A stretch of 14,854 nt of DNA, from NCBI GenBank assembly GCA_964483985.1, contig CAZADS010000094.1:1-14854 (forward strand), in the 5' to 3' direction. A program made the translations under genes and the position numbers. Below, piece after piece: positions 6,763-14,853 of the stretch (positions are counted from its first letter, which is position 1; every line of letters begins with the position of its first letter). This DNA is from CAZADS01 sp964483985 (lineage in GTDB: Bacteria; Pseudomonadota; Alphaproteobacteria; Thalassobaculales; Thalassobaculaceae). The notes beneath the pieces are model-generated. The model did no database searches. It was not told the origin of the DNA and saw only the letters and a list, made by a program, of their open reading frames with translations.

Positions 6763-9156
6763 ATGACAATGCCCGATAGTGGGAAACGCATCATATCCGC
6801 CCAACATCTAGATGCTATGTTAGCTCTGGAAAAAAAGGTTTTGTGGCTGGCTATGTGGACAATCCACAATGCAAATCATATTCGACCCAGCCGCGATGGA
6901 CTAAAAGTAGGAGGCCATCAAGCTTCTTGTGCATCCGTGACAACATTGATGACCGCCCTTTATTTTCATACTTTACGGCCAAAGGATCGTGTTGCTGTCA
7001 AACCGCATGCGAGCCCCATTTTCCACGCTATCCAATATATGATGGGCCGGCAAACTCTTAATGCCCTAAAAAACTTTAGAGCTTTAGGGGGCACTCAACC
7101 CTATCCATCCCGAGTAAAAGACGCTGACGAAGTAGATTTTTCCACTGGCTCTGTTGGACTTGGCGTAGCAATGACTTTGTTTGCTTCAATGGTTCAAGAT
7201 TACACACGCCTTCATAACCTGATTCAGGATTCAGAGGAAAAAAATCAAAGCGTTGGACGCATGATTGCCGTTATGGGAGATGCAGAACTGGACGAGGGAA
7301 ACGTTTATGAGGCAATGTTGGAAGGTTGGAAATACGATGTAAGGAATCTTTGGTGGATAATAGATTATAACCGGCAAAGTTTGGACGGTGTGTTATCCGA
7401 TGGTCTTTTCCAAAAAATAAGACAGTTTTTTGGAAATGTCGGTTGGAATGTTGTCATGCTTAAATATGGGAAGAAGTTAGAGCGCGTTTTCCAACAACAA
7501 GGTGGGGACGTTCTTCGTAAATGGATAGATGATTGTCCAAATGATCTGTACAGTGCAATAACGTTTAAGGGGCAGTCTGGAGAACGAGGAGCATGGCGCG
7601 AACCACTTAAAACAGCATTAAAAGGCGTGCGCGGGATAAAGGCTATACTTGAAGACCACGATGACGTTAGCCTTCACCGATTGATGACCAATCTTGCCGG
7701 CCAAGACATGGAAGCCGTATTAGAAGCATTTGATTCAGTAAATGACGACAGACCTCAATGTTTTATAGCATATACTATAAAAGGTTATGGAACCCCATTA
7801 GCAGGTCATAAAGATAACCACGCCGGCTTAATGACACCGGATCAGATGGAGCAATTTAAAAAGGTCATGGATATTCCGAATGGGGAAGAATGGTCTCCAT
7901 ATAAAAATACAGGTGTCATAGAAAGTCTTATTCAAGAATACTGTAATATGGCTCCTTTTAATAAAGGAGGCTCACGTATTTACGATGCTGCCAAAATTCC
8001 TATTCCTGCATCACTTCAGCCGCAACGCCGAGCGAAGGCTGCCACCCAAAGCAGTTTTGGCAATATTTTGCATGATTTAAGCCGAGGCAATACTCCACTT
8101 GCTAGTCGGATCGTTACCACGTCTCCTGATGTAACCGTATCGACTAATTTGGGGCCATGGGTAAACCAACGTGGTGTATTTAGTTTGGACATGCGAAATG
8201 ATGTGTTTAGAGAAGAGAAAGTAAGCTCAGCTCAAAAGTGGCTGAGACATGGCGGCGGCCAACACTTGGAACTTGGGATCGCAGAAAATAATCTTTTCAT
8301 AATGCTGGCAGCACTAGGCCTTTCCGGTCCTGTGTTTGGCACACGGTTACTTCCTATAGGCACGCTTTACGACCCCTTCATAGCAAGAGGTTTAGATGCA
8401 CTAAATTATGCTTGTTATCAGGATGCTCGATTTATGTTAGTTGCCACTCCAGCCGGCATTACTCTGGCTCCTGAAGGAGGTGCGCACCAATCCGTCTCGA
8501 CACCAATGATAGGTATGGGGCAACCTGGGCTCTTATCTTTTGAACCTGCTTATGTCGACGAAATGGCATCGATAATGCGGTGGGGGTTTGAATATATGCA
8601 AGATATTGAAGGGGGATCCCTTTATCTACGTTTATCCACCAGAGTGATCGCACAGCCAGATCGCGAGATGACACCTGAATTAGAAAACGACATACTCAAA
8701 GGGGCATACTGGCAAATACCACCCGACAACGACACCGAACTGGTAATCGCTTATTGTGGCCCAGTAGCACCTGAAGTTTTGGAGGCATATAATCTGTTAG
8801 TCGATGAAGTTCCCGGATTAGGTATTTTAGCCATACCTTCATCGGATCGCTTATATCACGATTGGCAAAGATCAATGGGACTGAGGGGTCAAGGCTGCGG
8901 CGACGGGAATAATCATCTCTCTAAACTGCTTAAGCGACTCAACCCTCGAGCGGGGCTAGTAACAGTTCAAGATGGCCATCCAGCAAGCCTAAGTTGGATT
9001 GGATCAGCAACAGGCCGAAAGGTCTACCCATTAGGCGTTGCTGATTTTGGACAATCAGGAGATCTACCGGACTTATATCGCACCTACCGCATTGATAGCG
9101 ATGCTATAGTCGATATGGCAGCAAGTGCATGTATTGACATAGCCGGTTCCGGTTAA
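6763..9156 (+). CDS. AceE/MdeB-like homodimeric thiamine-diphosphate enzyme (transketolase/2-oxoacid dehydrogenase E1 family)
   Basis: A 797-residue ThDP enzyme resembling homodimeric pyruvate dehydrogenase E1 but shorter than AceE (about 890 aa), with which it shares three domains. The N-terminal domain has GHQASCASVTTLMTALYFH (51-69), PHASP (81-85), DFSTGSVGLG (125-134), ThDP/Mg motif GDAELDEGN (172-180) with DYNRQSLDG (201-209), and KGYGTPLAGHKDNHAG (340-355). The pyrimidine-binding domain has the cofactor-activating Glu in LELGIAENN (502-510, E508) and PEGGAHQSV (570-578). A transketolase-like C-terminal domain follows. Relatives are annotated transketolase or, in Pseudomonas putida, MdeB (alpha-ketobutyrate dehydrogenase E1). 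No E2, E3 or methionine gamma-lyase gene is nearby, so substrate and acceptor are open. ATG 6769 is an alternative start, better spaced from GGGA. Confidence 0.88.
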   Translation: MTMPDSGKRIISAQHLDAMLALEKKVLWLAMWTIHNANHIRPSRDGLKVGGHQASCASVTTLMTALYFHTLRPKDRVAVKPHASPIFHAIQYMMGRQTLNALKNFRALGGTQPYPSRVKDADEVDFSTGSVGLGVAMTLFASMVQDYTRLHNLIQDSEEKNQSVGRMIAVMGDAELDEGNVYEAMLEGWKYDVRNLWWIIDYNRQSLDGVLSDGLFQKIRQFFGNVGWNVVMLKYGKKLERVFQQQGGDVLRKWIDDCPNDLYSAITFKGQSGERGAWREPLKTALKGVRGIKAILEDHDDVSLHRLMTNLAGQDMEAVLEAFDSVNDDRPQCFIAYTIKGYGTPLAGHKDNHAGLMTPDQMEQFKKVMDIPNGEEWSPYKNTGVIESLIQEYCNMAPFNKGGSRIYDAAKIPIPASLQPQRRAKAATQSSFGNILHDLSRGNTPLASRIVTTSPDVTVSTNLGPWVNQRGVFSLDMRNDVFREEKVSSAQKWLRHGGGQHLELGIAENNLFIMLAALGLSGPVFGTRLLPIGTLYDPFIARGLDALNYACYQDARFMLVATPAGITLAPEGGAHQSVSTPMIGMGQPGLLSFEPAYVDEMASIMRWGFEYMQDIEGGSLYLRLSTRVIAQPDREMTPELENDILKGAYWQIPPDNDTELVIAYCGPVAPEVLEAYNLLVDEVPGLGILAIPSSDRLYHDWQRSMGLRGQGCGDGNNHLSKLLKRLNPRAGLVTVQDGHPASLSWIGSATGRKVYPLGVADFGQSGDLPDLYRTYRIDSDAIVDMAASACIDIAGSG

Positions 9157-9195
9157 GAGAAAATTATCTTCTTAGCCTTTGAATTGACTGATGCG

Positions 9196-9855
9196 CTATT
9201 CATTAGTGCCATTTAGTCTCAACCATGCATCAGCCCTAATTAAATCCGTGGGCCTATTTGCATTAAAAAAAGGATCAATTCCATCATCCCGAAAATTTGC
9301 TGTTGAGAATCGGTACCGTGAGGTCCAGTGCTCTACCTTTCGTATTCCCTCATTCACTATAGCGTCACGCAATTCGTTTTTTAGGCGCACCGGCCACAAG
9401 CCAAAAACAGGGTGCCGCCGACGATTTGAAGCAGCACAAACGATATCCGATTCCTCACTGTTCGCCACCTGCAAAAATTTTTCCACCATATTTGATGGTA
9501 AAAATGGAGCGTCCGTTGCAAAACTGGCGATCCAATTTGCGTCTGGGATATTTTGGGACACCCAATCCATTCCCGCTAGCACTCCTGCTAATGGTCCAAC
9601 AAATCCATCAACTGAGTCCGACACCAATGGCAGCCTATACTCAGCGAATCGCGTCAAATCGCCATTAGCATTCAAGACTAATGATCCTACTTGAGGTCTA
9701 GCCCTATCAATCACATATCGAAGAATAGTTTTAGTACCTAGAATACGGAGACATTTATCACCGCCACCCATCCTTCTAGATTTGCCTCCAGCTAGGAGGA
9801 TTCCGACAACACCGGCATCAAACATCTTTTTTTTCGCCCAATAATCCCGGGACAT
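9196..9855 (-). CDS. mobA: Molybdenum cofactor guanylyltransferase MobA
   Basis: A 219-residue cytoplasmic nucleotidyltransferase that transfers GMP from GTP to molybdopterin, giving the guanine dinucleotide cofactor (MGD) of DMSO-reductase-family enzymes such as formate dehydrogenase. The GTP-binding start reads GILLAGGKSRRMGGGDK (18-34). VGPLAGVLAGM (86-96), Mg-binding TDAPFLP (114-120) and HPVFGLWP (148-155) follow, all in MobA order; length is usual. The ATG at 9855 is preferred because AAGGGA lies about 6 nt upstream. This start overlaps the fdhD end by 38 bp. The internal ATG at 9825 would shorten the overlap to 8 bp but has only a weak ribosome site. It converges on the AceE-like gene with 39 bp between stops. 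Confidence 0.93.
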   Translation of the reverse strand: MSRDYWAKKKMFDAGVVGILLAGGKSRRMGGGDKCLRILGTKTILRYVIDRARPQVGSLVLNANGDLTRFAEYRLPLVSDSVDGFVGPLAGVLAGMDWVSQNIPDANWIASFATDAPFLPSNMVEKFLQVANSEESDIVCAASNRRRHPVFGLWPVRLKNELRDAIVNEGIRKVEHWTSRYRFSTANFRDDGIDPFFNANRPTDLIRADAWLRLNGTNE

Positions 9856-10708
9856 GTATTATCCCTTTATCACTGTTTGGTAATTTGACATCGAAATCCA
9901 CACGTTCTGACCCAGCCAAAACGACAAACCTTTTACCCTTAGCACGGCCTATCAAAGTAAGGCCTGCATCCCTTGCAAGGGTAACTCCCCAGCCAGTAAA
10001 ACCCGAACGCGAAATCAAAATTGGCACGCCCATTTTAACGGTTTTAATTACCATTTCGCTTGTTAGGCGGCCCGTCGTATAAAAAATTTTATCTTCGGAA
10101 GAAATGGCGTTCATAAACATATATCCGGCAATTTTATCGATGGCATTGTGCCTACCAACATCTTCCATATAGATAAGGGGGTTATCTTCGCAGCAAAGAA
10201 CACATCCGTGAATCGCTCCAGCTTCCAAATAAAGACTCGGTGTTTGATTAATTTTACGCGACAGTTCGTAAATCCAAGAGGATTTAAGAATAGTGTTGGA
10301 TGGAAGCCGGGTATCCTCCAATTGTTCCATCAAATCACCAAATACAGTTCCTTGAGCACACCCTGAGGTTCGGATTTTTCGCTGAAGTTTTTCCTCGTAA
10401 TCTGTCTCTCTTTTCGTCCGTATCACAGCAATTTCTAACTCTTCATCCACATCTATTTGGGTGATGACATCATCTAACTGCAACATATTTTGGTTGAGCA
10501 AAAAGCCTACGGCCAACATATCAGGATAGTCGCCAATGGTCATAACGGTTACGATTTCTTGATGATTAAGAAAGATTGTTAGCGGTTTTTCTGTCACAAC
10601 GGCCGTTTCAATATTTCTTCCCTGATGATCAATACCAGAAACCCTTTCCGTCAGGCGTGGATTGTTAGGTTCCGGCGCAAGCGTGTAATTGATAGGATTC
10701 TTTTGCAT
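9818..10708 (-). CDS. fdhD: Formate dehydrogenase accessory sulfurtransferase FdhD
   Basis: A 296-residue cytoplasmic protein that relays sulfur from a cysteine desulfurase to the bis-MGD cofactor before insertion into formate dehydrogenase. Family blocks include EKPLTIFLNHQEIVTVMTIG (40-59), the loop cysteine in RTSGCAQGTVFGDL (113-126, C117), GAIHGCVLCCED (164-175), MEDVGRHNAIDKIAG (181-195), TTGRLTSEMVIKT (211-223) and SRSGFTG (233-239). E. coli FdhD has a CxxC in the mobile loop; here only the first Cys is present (C-A-Q-G), while an extra Cys cluster occurs at 169, 172 and 173. No formate dehydrogenase structural gene is in view. It overlaps mobA downstream, a common pairing for shared cofactor maturation. 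The GMC gene ends 68 bp upstream, so all three may be co-transcribed. Start Shine-Dalgarno is weak. Confidence 0.94.
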   Translation of the reverse strand: MQKNPINYTLAPEPNNPRLTERVSGIDHQGRNIETAVVTEKPLTIFLNHQEIVTVMTIGDYPDMLAVGFLLNQNMLQLDDVITQIDVDEELEIAVIRTKRETDYEEKLQRKIRTSGCAQGTVFGDLMEQLEDTRLPSNTILKSSWIYELSRKINQTPSLYLEAGAIHGCVLCCEDNPLIYMEDVGRHNAIDKIAGYMFMNAISSEDKIFYTTGRLTSEMVIKTVKMGVPILISRSGFTGWGVTLARDAGLTLIGRAKGKRFVVLAGSERVDFDVKLPNSDKGIIHVPGLLGEKKDV

Positions 10709-10776
10709 ATTACTAATCTGGCTTATTGAGGAGTGAAACGCAATCCAAGAACAATTAATACACCCAGTTATATCAC

Positions 10777-12378
10777 TTATTCGCCCTTCTTAGCTTCCTC
10801 CAGTATCATATCAGAAGCTTTTTCGCCTATCATGATACTAGCTGCGTTAGTGTTGCCAGAGACTACTGTTGGCATTATGGAGGCATCTGCAATTCGAAGC
10901 CCAGATAAACCACGAACTTTTAAACTATCGTCGACAACAGCAAGACGATCGCTACCCATCCGACAAGTGCTCGTTGGATGCCAGTTTGATTGTACCATAT
11001 CACGAACTGCCTCACGAAGGTCTTCTGGGCTTTTAACGTCGCTCCCTGGCGTGAGTTCTTTACCGACAATTTCTTTTATTGCTGGAGCCTCCATTAATCT
11101 TCGGCAAAGCCGCGCGGCCAGTACAGCCGTTTGTCTATCACCCTCCGTTCCCAGTAAATTATTAAAAATTGCAGGCGATTCATGCGGGTCTTTAGAACGA
11201 ATATGCACACTACCCCGACTCTCTGGTCGCAACATTGTCGCACCCATTGTAACACCGGGGTCTGCATCTAATTTCCGCGACTCAAAATCTTCGTAAGTGC
11301 CTGGAAAAACTTGGATTTGCAAATCGGGCGTTGCCAATTCCTGCCTTGTCCGCGTGAAAACACTTATAGGGGTCGTCGGCATGCTCAAAACCCCGCGTCT
11401 AAATAAAAGATAACGCAATACAGTCTGCATAGCTCGCCAGCCATGTGTTTGTTCGTTATATGTAACTGGTTCCGTTATTCTCCAACGCAGTTTCACAATA
11501 TGATGATCCTGCATATCATGGCCGACTCCAGGAAGTTCATGGACTACGTCTATTCCAAGACCTTTTAACCGCTCAGCTTTCCCAATTCCCGACAATTCAA
11601 GAATCTGTGGTGAGTTATATGTCCCAGCGGAAATGACAATATTTTTGTTAGCACGAGCCTCACGAAAATCGCCATCAACTTTATAAATAACAGAGGTTGC
11701 ACGCCGACCCTTAAACGTCACCTTAGCCACGAGTGCGTTTGTTTGTATGTGAAGATTTGATCGTTTTCGAATTGGATTTAAATAAGCAGTAGCAGCACTA
11801 GATCGTCTGCCATTATTTATCGTCGCTTGATGATAGCCAACGCCCTCCTGTATTCGACCGTTGATATCGTTATTTTTTGGAATACCTATTTCCTGAGCCG
11901 CTTTGATTAACAAATCGCACAATCCGTTAGATTCAGAGACATCGGAGACGAAAACCGGTCCTCCTACACCATGAATCCTGCTAGGACCCCTGGAGTTGTT
12001 TTCAGACTTTTTAAAATAAGGCAGTACATCCTCGTAAGACCAGCCTCGATTTCCGAGCTGGGCCCAATGGTCAAAATCTTCCACTTGCCCTCTAACATAG
12101 ACCATTCCATTAATTGAACTAGACCCGCCAAGCACCCGCCCTCTTGGCAAAAGAAAAGATCGATCTCTACAAAAAGGCTCTGGTTCTCCGCGATAACACC
12201 AATTCACCTTGGAATTATTAATATTTTTCCCAAAACCCATCGGGACGTGTATCCAAAAATCATTATCCTTAGGCCCAGCTTCCAAAAGCAAGACTCTGTT
12301 CGTTGGATCCATTGATAGTCGATTGGCAAGCACACATCCGGCAGATCCCGCGCCAACAATGATAAAGTCAAAGTCCAT
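10777..12378 (-). CDS. GMC family FAD-dependent oxidoreductase (choline/alcohol dehydrogenase-like)
   Basis: A flavoprotein of the glucose-methanol-choline family, 533 aa from the start chosen here and 543 aa from ATG 12408. Numbered from 12408: the FAD-binding Rossmann motif is VGAGSAGCVLANRL (18-31) with adenosine-binding E43; GMC signature 1 is GRVLGGSSSINGMVYVRG (90-107); signature 2 is SAGTYNSPQILELSGIG (260-276). The C-terminal active site has SNWHPTSTCRMG with catalytic H477 and SGNTNAAS with N519/N521. ATG 12378 is preferred because relatives normally start right before the Rossmann motif; ribosome sites at both are weak. It oxidises an alcohol or choline-like substrate, passing electrons to oxygen or a carrier. 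No betaine-aldehyde dehydrogenase or BetI regulator is adjacent, so a choline role is not supported. No signal peptide is apparent. Confidence 0.92.
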   Translation of the reverse strand: MDFDFIIVGAGSAGCVLANRLSMDPTNRVLLLEAGPKDNDFWIHVPMGFGKNINNSKVNWCYRGEPEPFCRDRSFLLPRGRVLGGSSSINGMVYVRGQVEDFDHWAQLGNRGWSYEDVLPYFKKSENNSRGPSRIHGVGGPVFVSDVSESNGLCDLLIKAAQEIGIPKNNDINGRIQEGVGYHQATINNGRRSSAATAYLNPIRKRSNLHIQTNALVAKVTFKGRRATSVIYKVDGDFREARANKNIVISAGTYNSPQILELSGIGKAERLKGLGIDVVHELPGVGHDMQDHHIVKLRWRITEPVTYNEQTHGWRAMQTVLRYLLFRRGVLSMPTTPISVFTRTRQELATPDLQIQVFPGTYEDFESRKLDADPGVTMGATMLRPESRGSVHIRSKDPHESPAIFNNLLGTEGDRQTAVLAARLCRRLMEAPAIKEIVGKELTPGSDVKSPEDLREAVRDMVQSNWHPTSTCRMGSDRLAVVDDSLKVRGLSGLRIADASIMPTVVSGNTNAASIMIGEKASDMILEEAKKGE

Positions 12379-12451
12379 TTTGCCCACTTTCGCAGATAAC
12401 GAATGCATTTTGACCGCTTTTTCAAACTTTTTCCATCACTGGCTTGATGCG

Positions 12452-12582
12452 TATAATAATTAAGCTGAATAAAAGTGAGCTAAATGGAATAAAGAGGTAT
12501 GCTTTGAATTGATGATGGGAATTGGCAGGGATTCCCAAAGGCGTCTGTAAATAATGCACTTGGGTTTTACAAAATACCAAGT
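12452..12582. other. Divergent intergenic region with two hairpins
   Basis: About 210 bp separate the divergent GMC and amidohydrolase starts. A perfect TATAAT lies at 12452-12457 on the plus strand, but its -35 region is poor. Two inverted repeats follow. TGGGAAT/ATTCCCA (12516-12522 and 12531-12537) has an 8-nt loop. ACTTGG plus GTTTT pairs with AAAAT plus CCAAGT (12558-12568 and 12571-12582), giving an 11-bp stem with one bulged A, one G-U pair and a 2-nt loop. If transcription starts near 12465, both hairpins would lie in the amidohydrolase leader, ending 39 nt before the start codon. The second is followed by an A-rich rather than U-rich run, so an intrinsic terminator for the plus strand is unlikely. 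Confidence 0.35.
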
Positions 12583-12621
12583 ATTATTAAAAAGGCTTTG
12601 GAAAATTTCGGGGGTAAAATC

Positions 12622-14322
12622 ATGGGTTATGATCTCGTTATAAAAAACGGTATGGTCATAGACGGTTCCGGTATGGCTCGTTACCGAGCCGATATAGGTG
12701 TAAAAAACGGGCTAGTTACTCGAATAGGTCGAATTTCGGAACCAGCCGAGCAATTAATCGATGCCGAAGGTCACGTGGTAACACCGGGCTTCGTAGACGG
12801 CCACACACACATGGACGCTCAAATATTTTGGGACCAGCTTGGCAGCTGCTCATGCTACCATGGCGTAACGACCGCGGTAATGGGCAATTGCGGTTTCACA
12901 ATCGCGCCTTGCCGAGAAGAAGAGGTAAACTTCGTATTTCGTAACCTTGAGCGAGCCGAGGACATTAGCCGTGAAGCCATGCTTCAAGGTATTAAATGGC
13001 AGTGGGAAACCTTTCCAGAATACCTTGACGTTCTAGATAGCCTTCCAAAAGGAATCAATTACGCTGGCTATATTGGTCATTCCGCGCTTCGGACCTATGT
13101 CATGGGTGAGAGAGCATTTGAAGAGGACGCTACGGAAGACGATTTAGGAGCTATGTCTAATCATATAAAAGAAGCCATCCAAGCTGGAGCGATCGGCTTT
13201 TCCACGTCTCGTAGCCCAAGCCATTTAACTTCAGACGATAGGTTAGTAGCGAGCCGGATAGCCCCTTTTTCAGAAGTACAAGCCCTTGTTCGGGCCATGG
13301 GGGAAACAGGAGCTGGAATTTTCCAACTAGCTATGGAGCGTGGGGATTCCGAATATATGAAAGGTTTTTATAACCGGTTGGCAGACCTATCCGAAGAAAC
13401 GGGTAGGCCGGTAACATTTGGCAGTTTAACTCGACGCAAATACCCTGGACAATGGAGGGAGCTTTACGATATAATAGAGAAACGCAATCAGACAGGAGCT
13501 CGAATTTTTACTCAAGTTCACAGCCGCGAAATCAACTCGATTTTATCTTTTGAAACATCCACTCCGTTTGATAATTGGGATGTCTGGCGAGATATAAGGA
13601 AATTGCCAATCGAAGGCCAGATTGCAGCAATGAAAGATCCAGAAACAAAAAGGAAACTGGTTGAAATAGCCGACCGGCCGTACGAGGGCCCAGATGTTGT
13701 AGGGGCAGAAGCTCGACCACCGGAGTGGGATATTTTTTACTCTCTGGATAAAGTAGCTCTTCCCCATCCAACTCTGGCCGAATTAGCATCAGCCCGAGGG
13801 GTTTCTCCTGCCGAAGCCATGATAGATATTGCTCTAGAGAACAATCTAAAAGCCTTCTTTCGTCAACCTTTAGCGAATGAAGACATGAACGACGCGCTAG
13901 AACTAATGCGACATCCCGACTCCTGCGTCACATTCTCTGACTCTGGAGCTCATGTATCACAAATTATGGACAGTTCCCTCCAAACACACCTCCTAAGCCA
14001 TTGGGTGCGCCAAGAAGAGGCATTCACTTTAGAACAAGCCATCCGCATGATCACCTATGATACCGCCACCCGGTGGGGTTTTCATGATAGGGGGCTATTA
14101 AGAGAAGGGATGGTAGCAGACGTTGTTGTTTTAGACCCAGATGCCGTTGGCGCTCAAATGCCTACAGTAATTAATGATTTACCCGGAGGCGCAAAACGGC
14201 TCAAGCAATATAGTACTGGAATTATGGCTACTATTGTCGCGGGGAAAACAGTTCTAAAGAATAACCAACACACAGGCGCACTACCGGGGCAATTTCTCCG
14301 CGGTCCCTTAGCTCGCTCTTAG
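12622..14322 (+). CDS. Amidohydrolase family 3 protein (N-acyl-D-amino-acid deacylase-like)
   Basis: A 566-residue metal-dependent hydrolase of the urease-like amidohydrolase superfamily. The beta-sandwich strand YDLVIKNGMVIDGSGMARYR (3-22) and VVTPGFVDGHTHMDAQ (52-67; metal ligands H61, H63) open it. Then come GVTTAVMGNCGFTIAPC (81-97), with the Cys that ligates metal in D-aminoacylase, IGHSALR (151-157), FTQVHSRE (296-303) and the catalytic Asp in TFSDSGAHVS (437-446, D440). The C-terminal strand GMVADVVVLDPDAVG closes the metal-independent sandwich. Relatives hydrolyse N-acyl-D-amino acids or cyclic amides. The usual downstream His motifs of D-aminoacylase are replaced (see findings), so the substrate is uncertain. 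ATG 12622 is chosen over an upstream TTG (12598) because GGGGG lies 7 nt before it and homologues start there. Confidence 0.9.
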   Translation: MGYDLVIKNGMVIDGSGMARYRADIGVKNGLVTRIGRISEPAEQLIDAEGHVVTPGFVDGHTHMDAQIFWDQLGSCSCYHGVTTAVMGNCGFTIAPCREEEVNFVFRNLERAEDISREAMLQGIKWQWETFPEYLDVLDSLPKGINYAGYIGHSALRTYVMGERAFEEDATEDDLGAMSNHIKEAIQAGAIGFSTSRSPSHLTSDDRLVASRIAPFSEVQALVRAMGETGAGIFQLAMERGDSEYMKGFYNRLADLSEETGRPVTFGSLTRRKYPGQWRELYDIIEKRNQTGARIFTQVHSREINSILSFETSTPFDNWDVWRDIRKLPIEGQIAAMKDPETKRKLVEIADRPYEGPDVVGAEARPPEWDIFYSLDKVALPHPTLAELASARGVSPAEAMIDIALENNLKAFFRQPLANEDMNDALELMRHPDSCVTFSDSGAHVSQIMDSSLQTHLLSHWVRQEEAFTLEQAIRMITYDTATRWGFHDRGLLREGMVADVVVLDPDAVGAQMPTVINDLPGGAKRLKQYSTGIMATIVAGKTVLKNNQHTGALPGQFLRGPLARS

Positions 14323-14340
14323 TTGTTAATAACGTTGCAT

Positions 14341-14383
14341 TTTAGGCCTGGTTATATTTAATCCAATAGTTACCAGGCCTAAA
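14341..14383. terminator. Inverted repeat between convergent amidohydrolase and monooxygenase genes
   Basis: TTTAGGCCTGGT (14341-14352) and ACCAGGCCTAAA (14372-14383) form a perfect 12-bp stem with a 19-nt AT-rich loop, midway between two convergent stop codons (14322 and 14422). The position suggests a shared bidirectional terminator or 3'-end stabiliser. The U-tract is unconventional: T residues lie on the 5' side of the stem on each strand and are part of it, with no long run after it. Termination efficiency therefore cannot be judged. Confidence 0.55.
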
Positions 14384-14421
14384 TAACATAAACTTGTGAT
14401 ATTAATTCGCACTTATTAAAA

Positions 14422-14853
14422 TCAATGTTTGGCTGCAATTTCTGCGTAATTATCGAGCAACGATAGCACTGAGTCCGATGTTTCCGCAGGTAATGCGAAA
14501 ATTGTGCGATCTATACCGGCATCAGCCGTCTTTGAGACTTTATCAATTTCTGGCGGTAGACCAAAAGATGTAACAGGGAATTGATCTGGTTCTCTACCAG
14601 CTTCCGCCAACATCTGGCGAAAACGAGGAAGTAAATCAACGATATCCAATCTGCCCCCAATAGGCATCCATCCGTCACCGTATGCGATTGCGCGTCTGGC
14701 GGCATGTGGAAAACCGCCGCCAACTATAATTGGTGGATGGGGTTTCTGAACTGGCTTTGGCCAGGTCATCATCGGACCAAAATCAACATGATCACCGTGA
14801 TATTCCGGCTTGTTTTCAGTCCAAATTGTACGAAGTGCGGCGACGCGTTCGTT
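14422..14853 (-). CDS. Luciferase-like (LLM class) flavin-dependent oxidoreductase, C-terminal part
   Basis: The frame remains open from the TAA-side end to the right edge, giving 143 codons of the C-terminal half of a bacterial-luciferase-fold monooxygenase; the N-terminus lies outside the window. Visible segments, numbered from the first visible residue, are ERVAALRTIWTE (2-13), YHGDHVDFGPM (17-27), the very characteristic WPKPVQKPHPPIIVGGG (30-46), and ARRAIAYGDGWMP (51-63). The GGG and DGW blocks belong to the flavin/F420-binding part of the TIM barrel. A methionine at 14772 could be mistaken for a start, but it lies inside the conserved FGPMMTWPKP segment. Cofactor (FMN or F420) and substrate cannot be told. 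The gene converges on the amidohydrolase; no functional link is shown. Confidence 0.9.
   Translation of the reverse strand, partial: NERVAALRTIWTENKPEYHGDHVDFGPMMTWPKPVQKPHPPIIVGGGFPHAARRAIAYGDGWMPIGGRLDIVDLLPRFRQMLAEAGREPDQFPVTSFGLPPEIDKVSKTADAGIDRTIFALPAETSDSVLSLLDNYAEIAAKH

Noticed and set aside
9191..9694. Plus-strand 167-codon ORF after the AceE-like gene
   Set aside because: Antisense to mobA, whose motifs are unambiguous on the minus strand.
10733..11296. Plus-strand 187-codon ORF
   Set aside because: Antisense to the C-terminal part of the GMC oxidoreductase; Ser/Pro/Thr-rich composition typical of a shadow frame.
10777..12378. Choline dehydrogenase BetA as a specific call for the GMC enzyme
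   Set aside because: GMC motifs alone do not fix the substrate, and no betB, betI or choline transporter gene is adjacent.
12598..12621. TTG start adding eight residues to the amidohydrolase
   Set aside because: It would place GGGGG inside the coding region; the ATG at 12622 has this site at ideal spacing and matches the family's N-terminus.
14422..14772. A complete 116-aa protein at the right end
   Set aside because: The frame continues without a stop to the window edge, and the upstream residues match the luciferase-like family, so this is a truncated larger gene.
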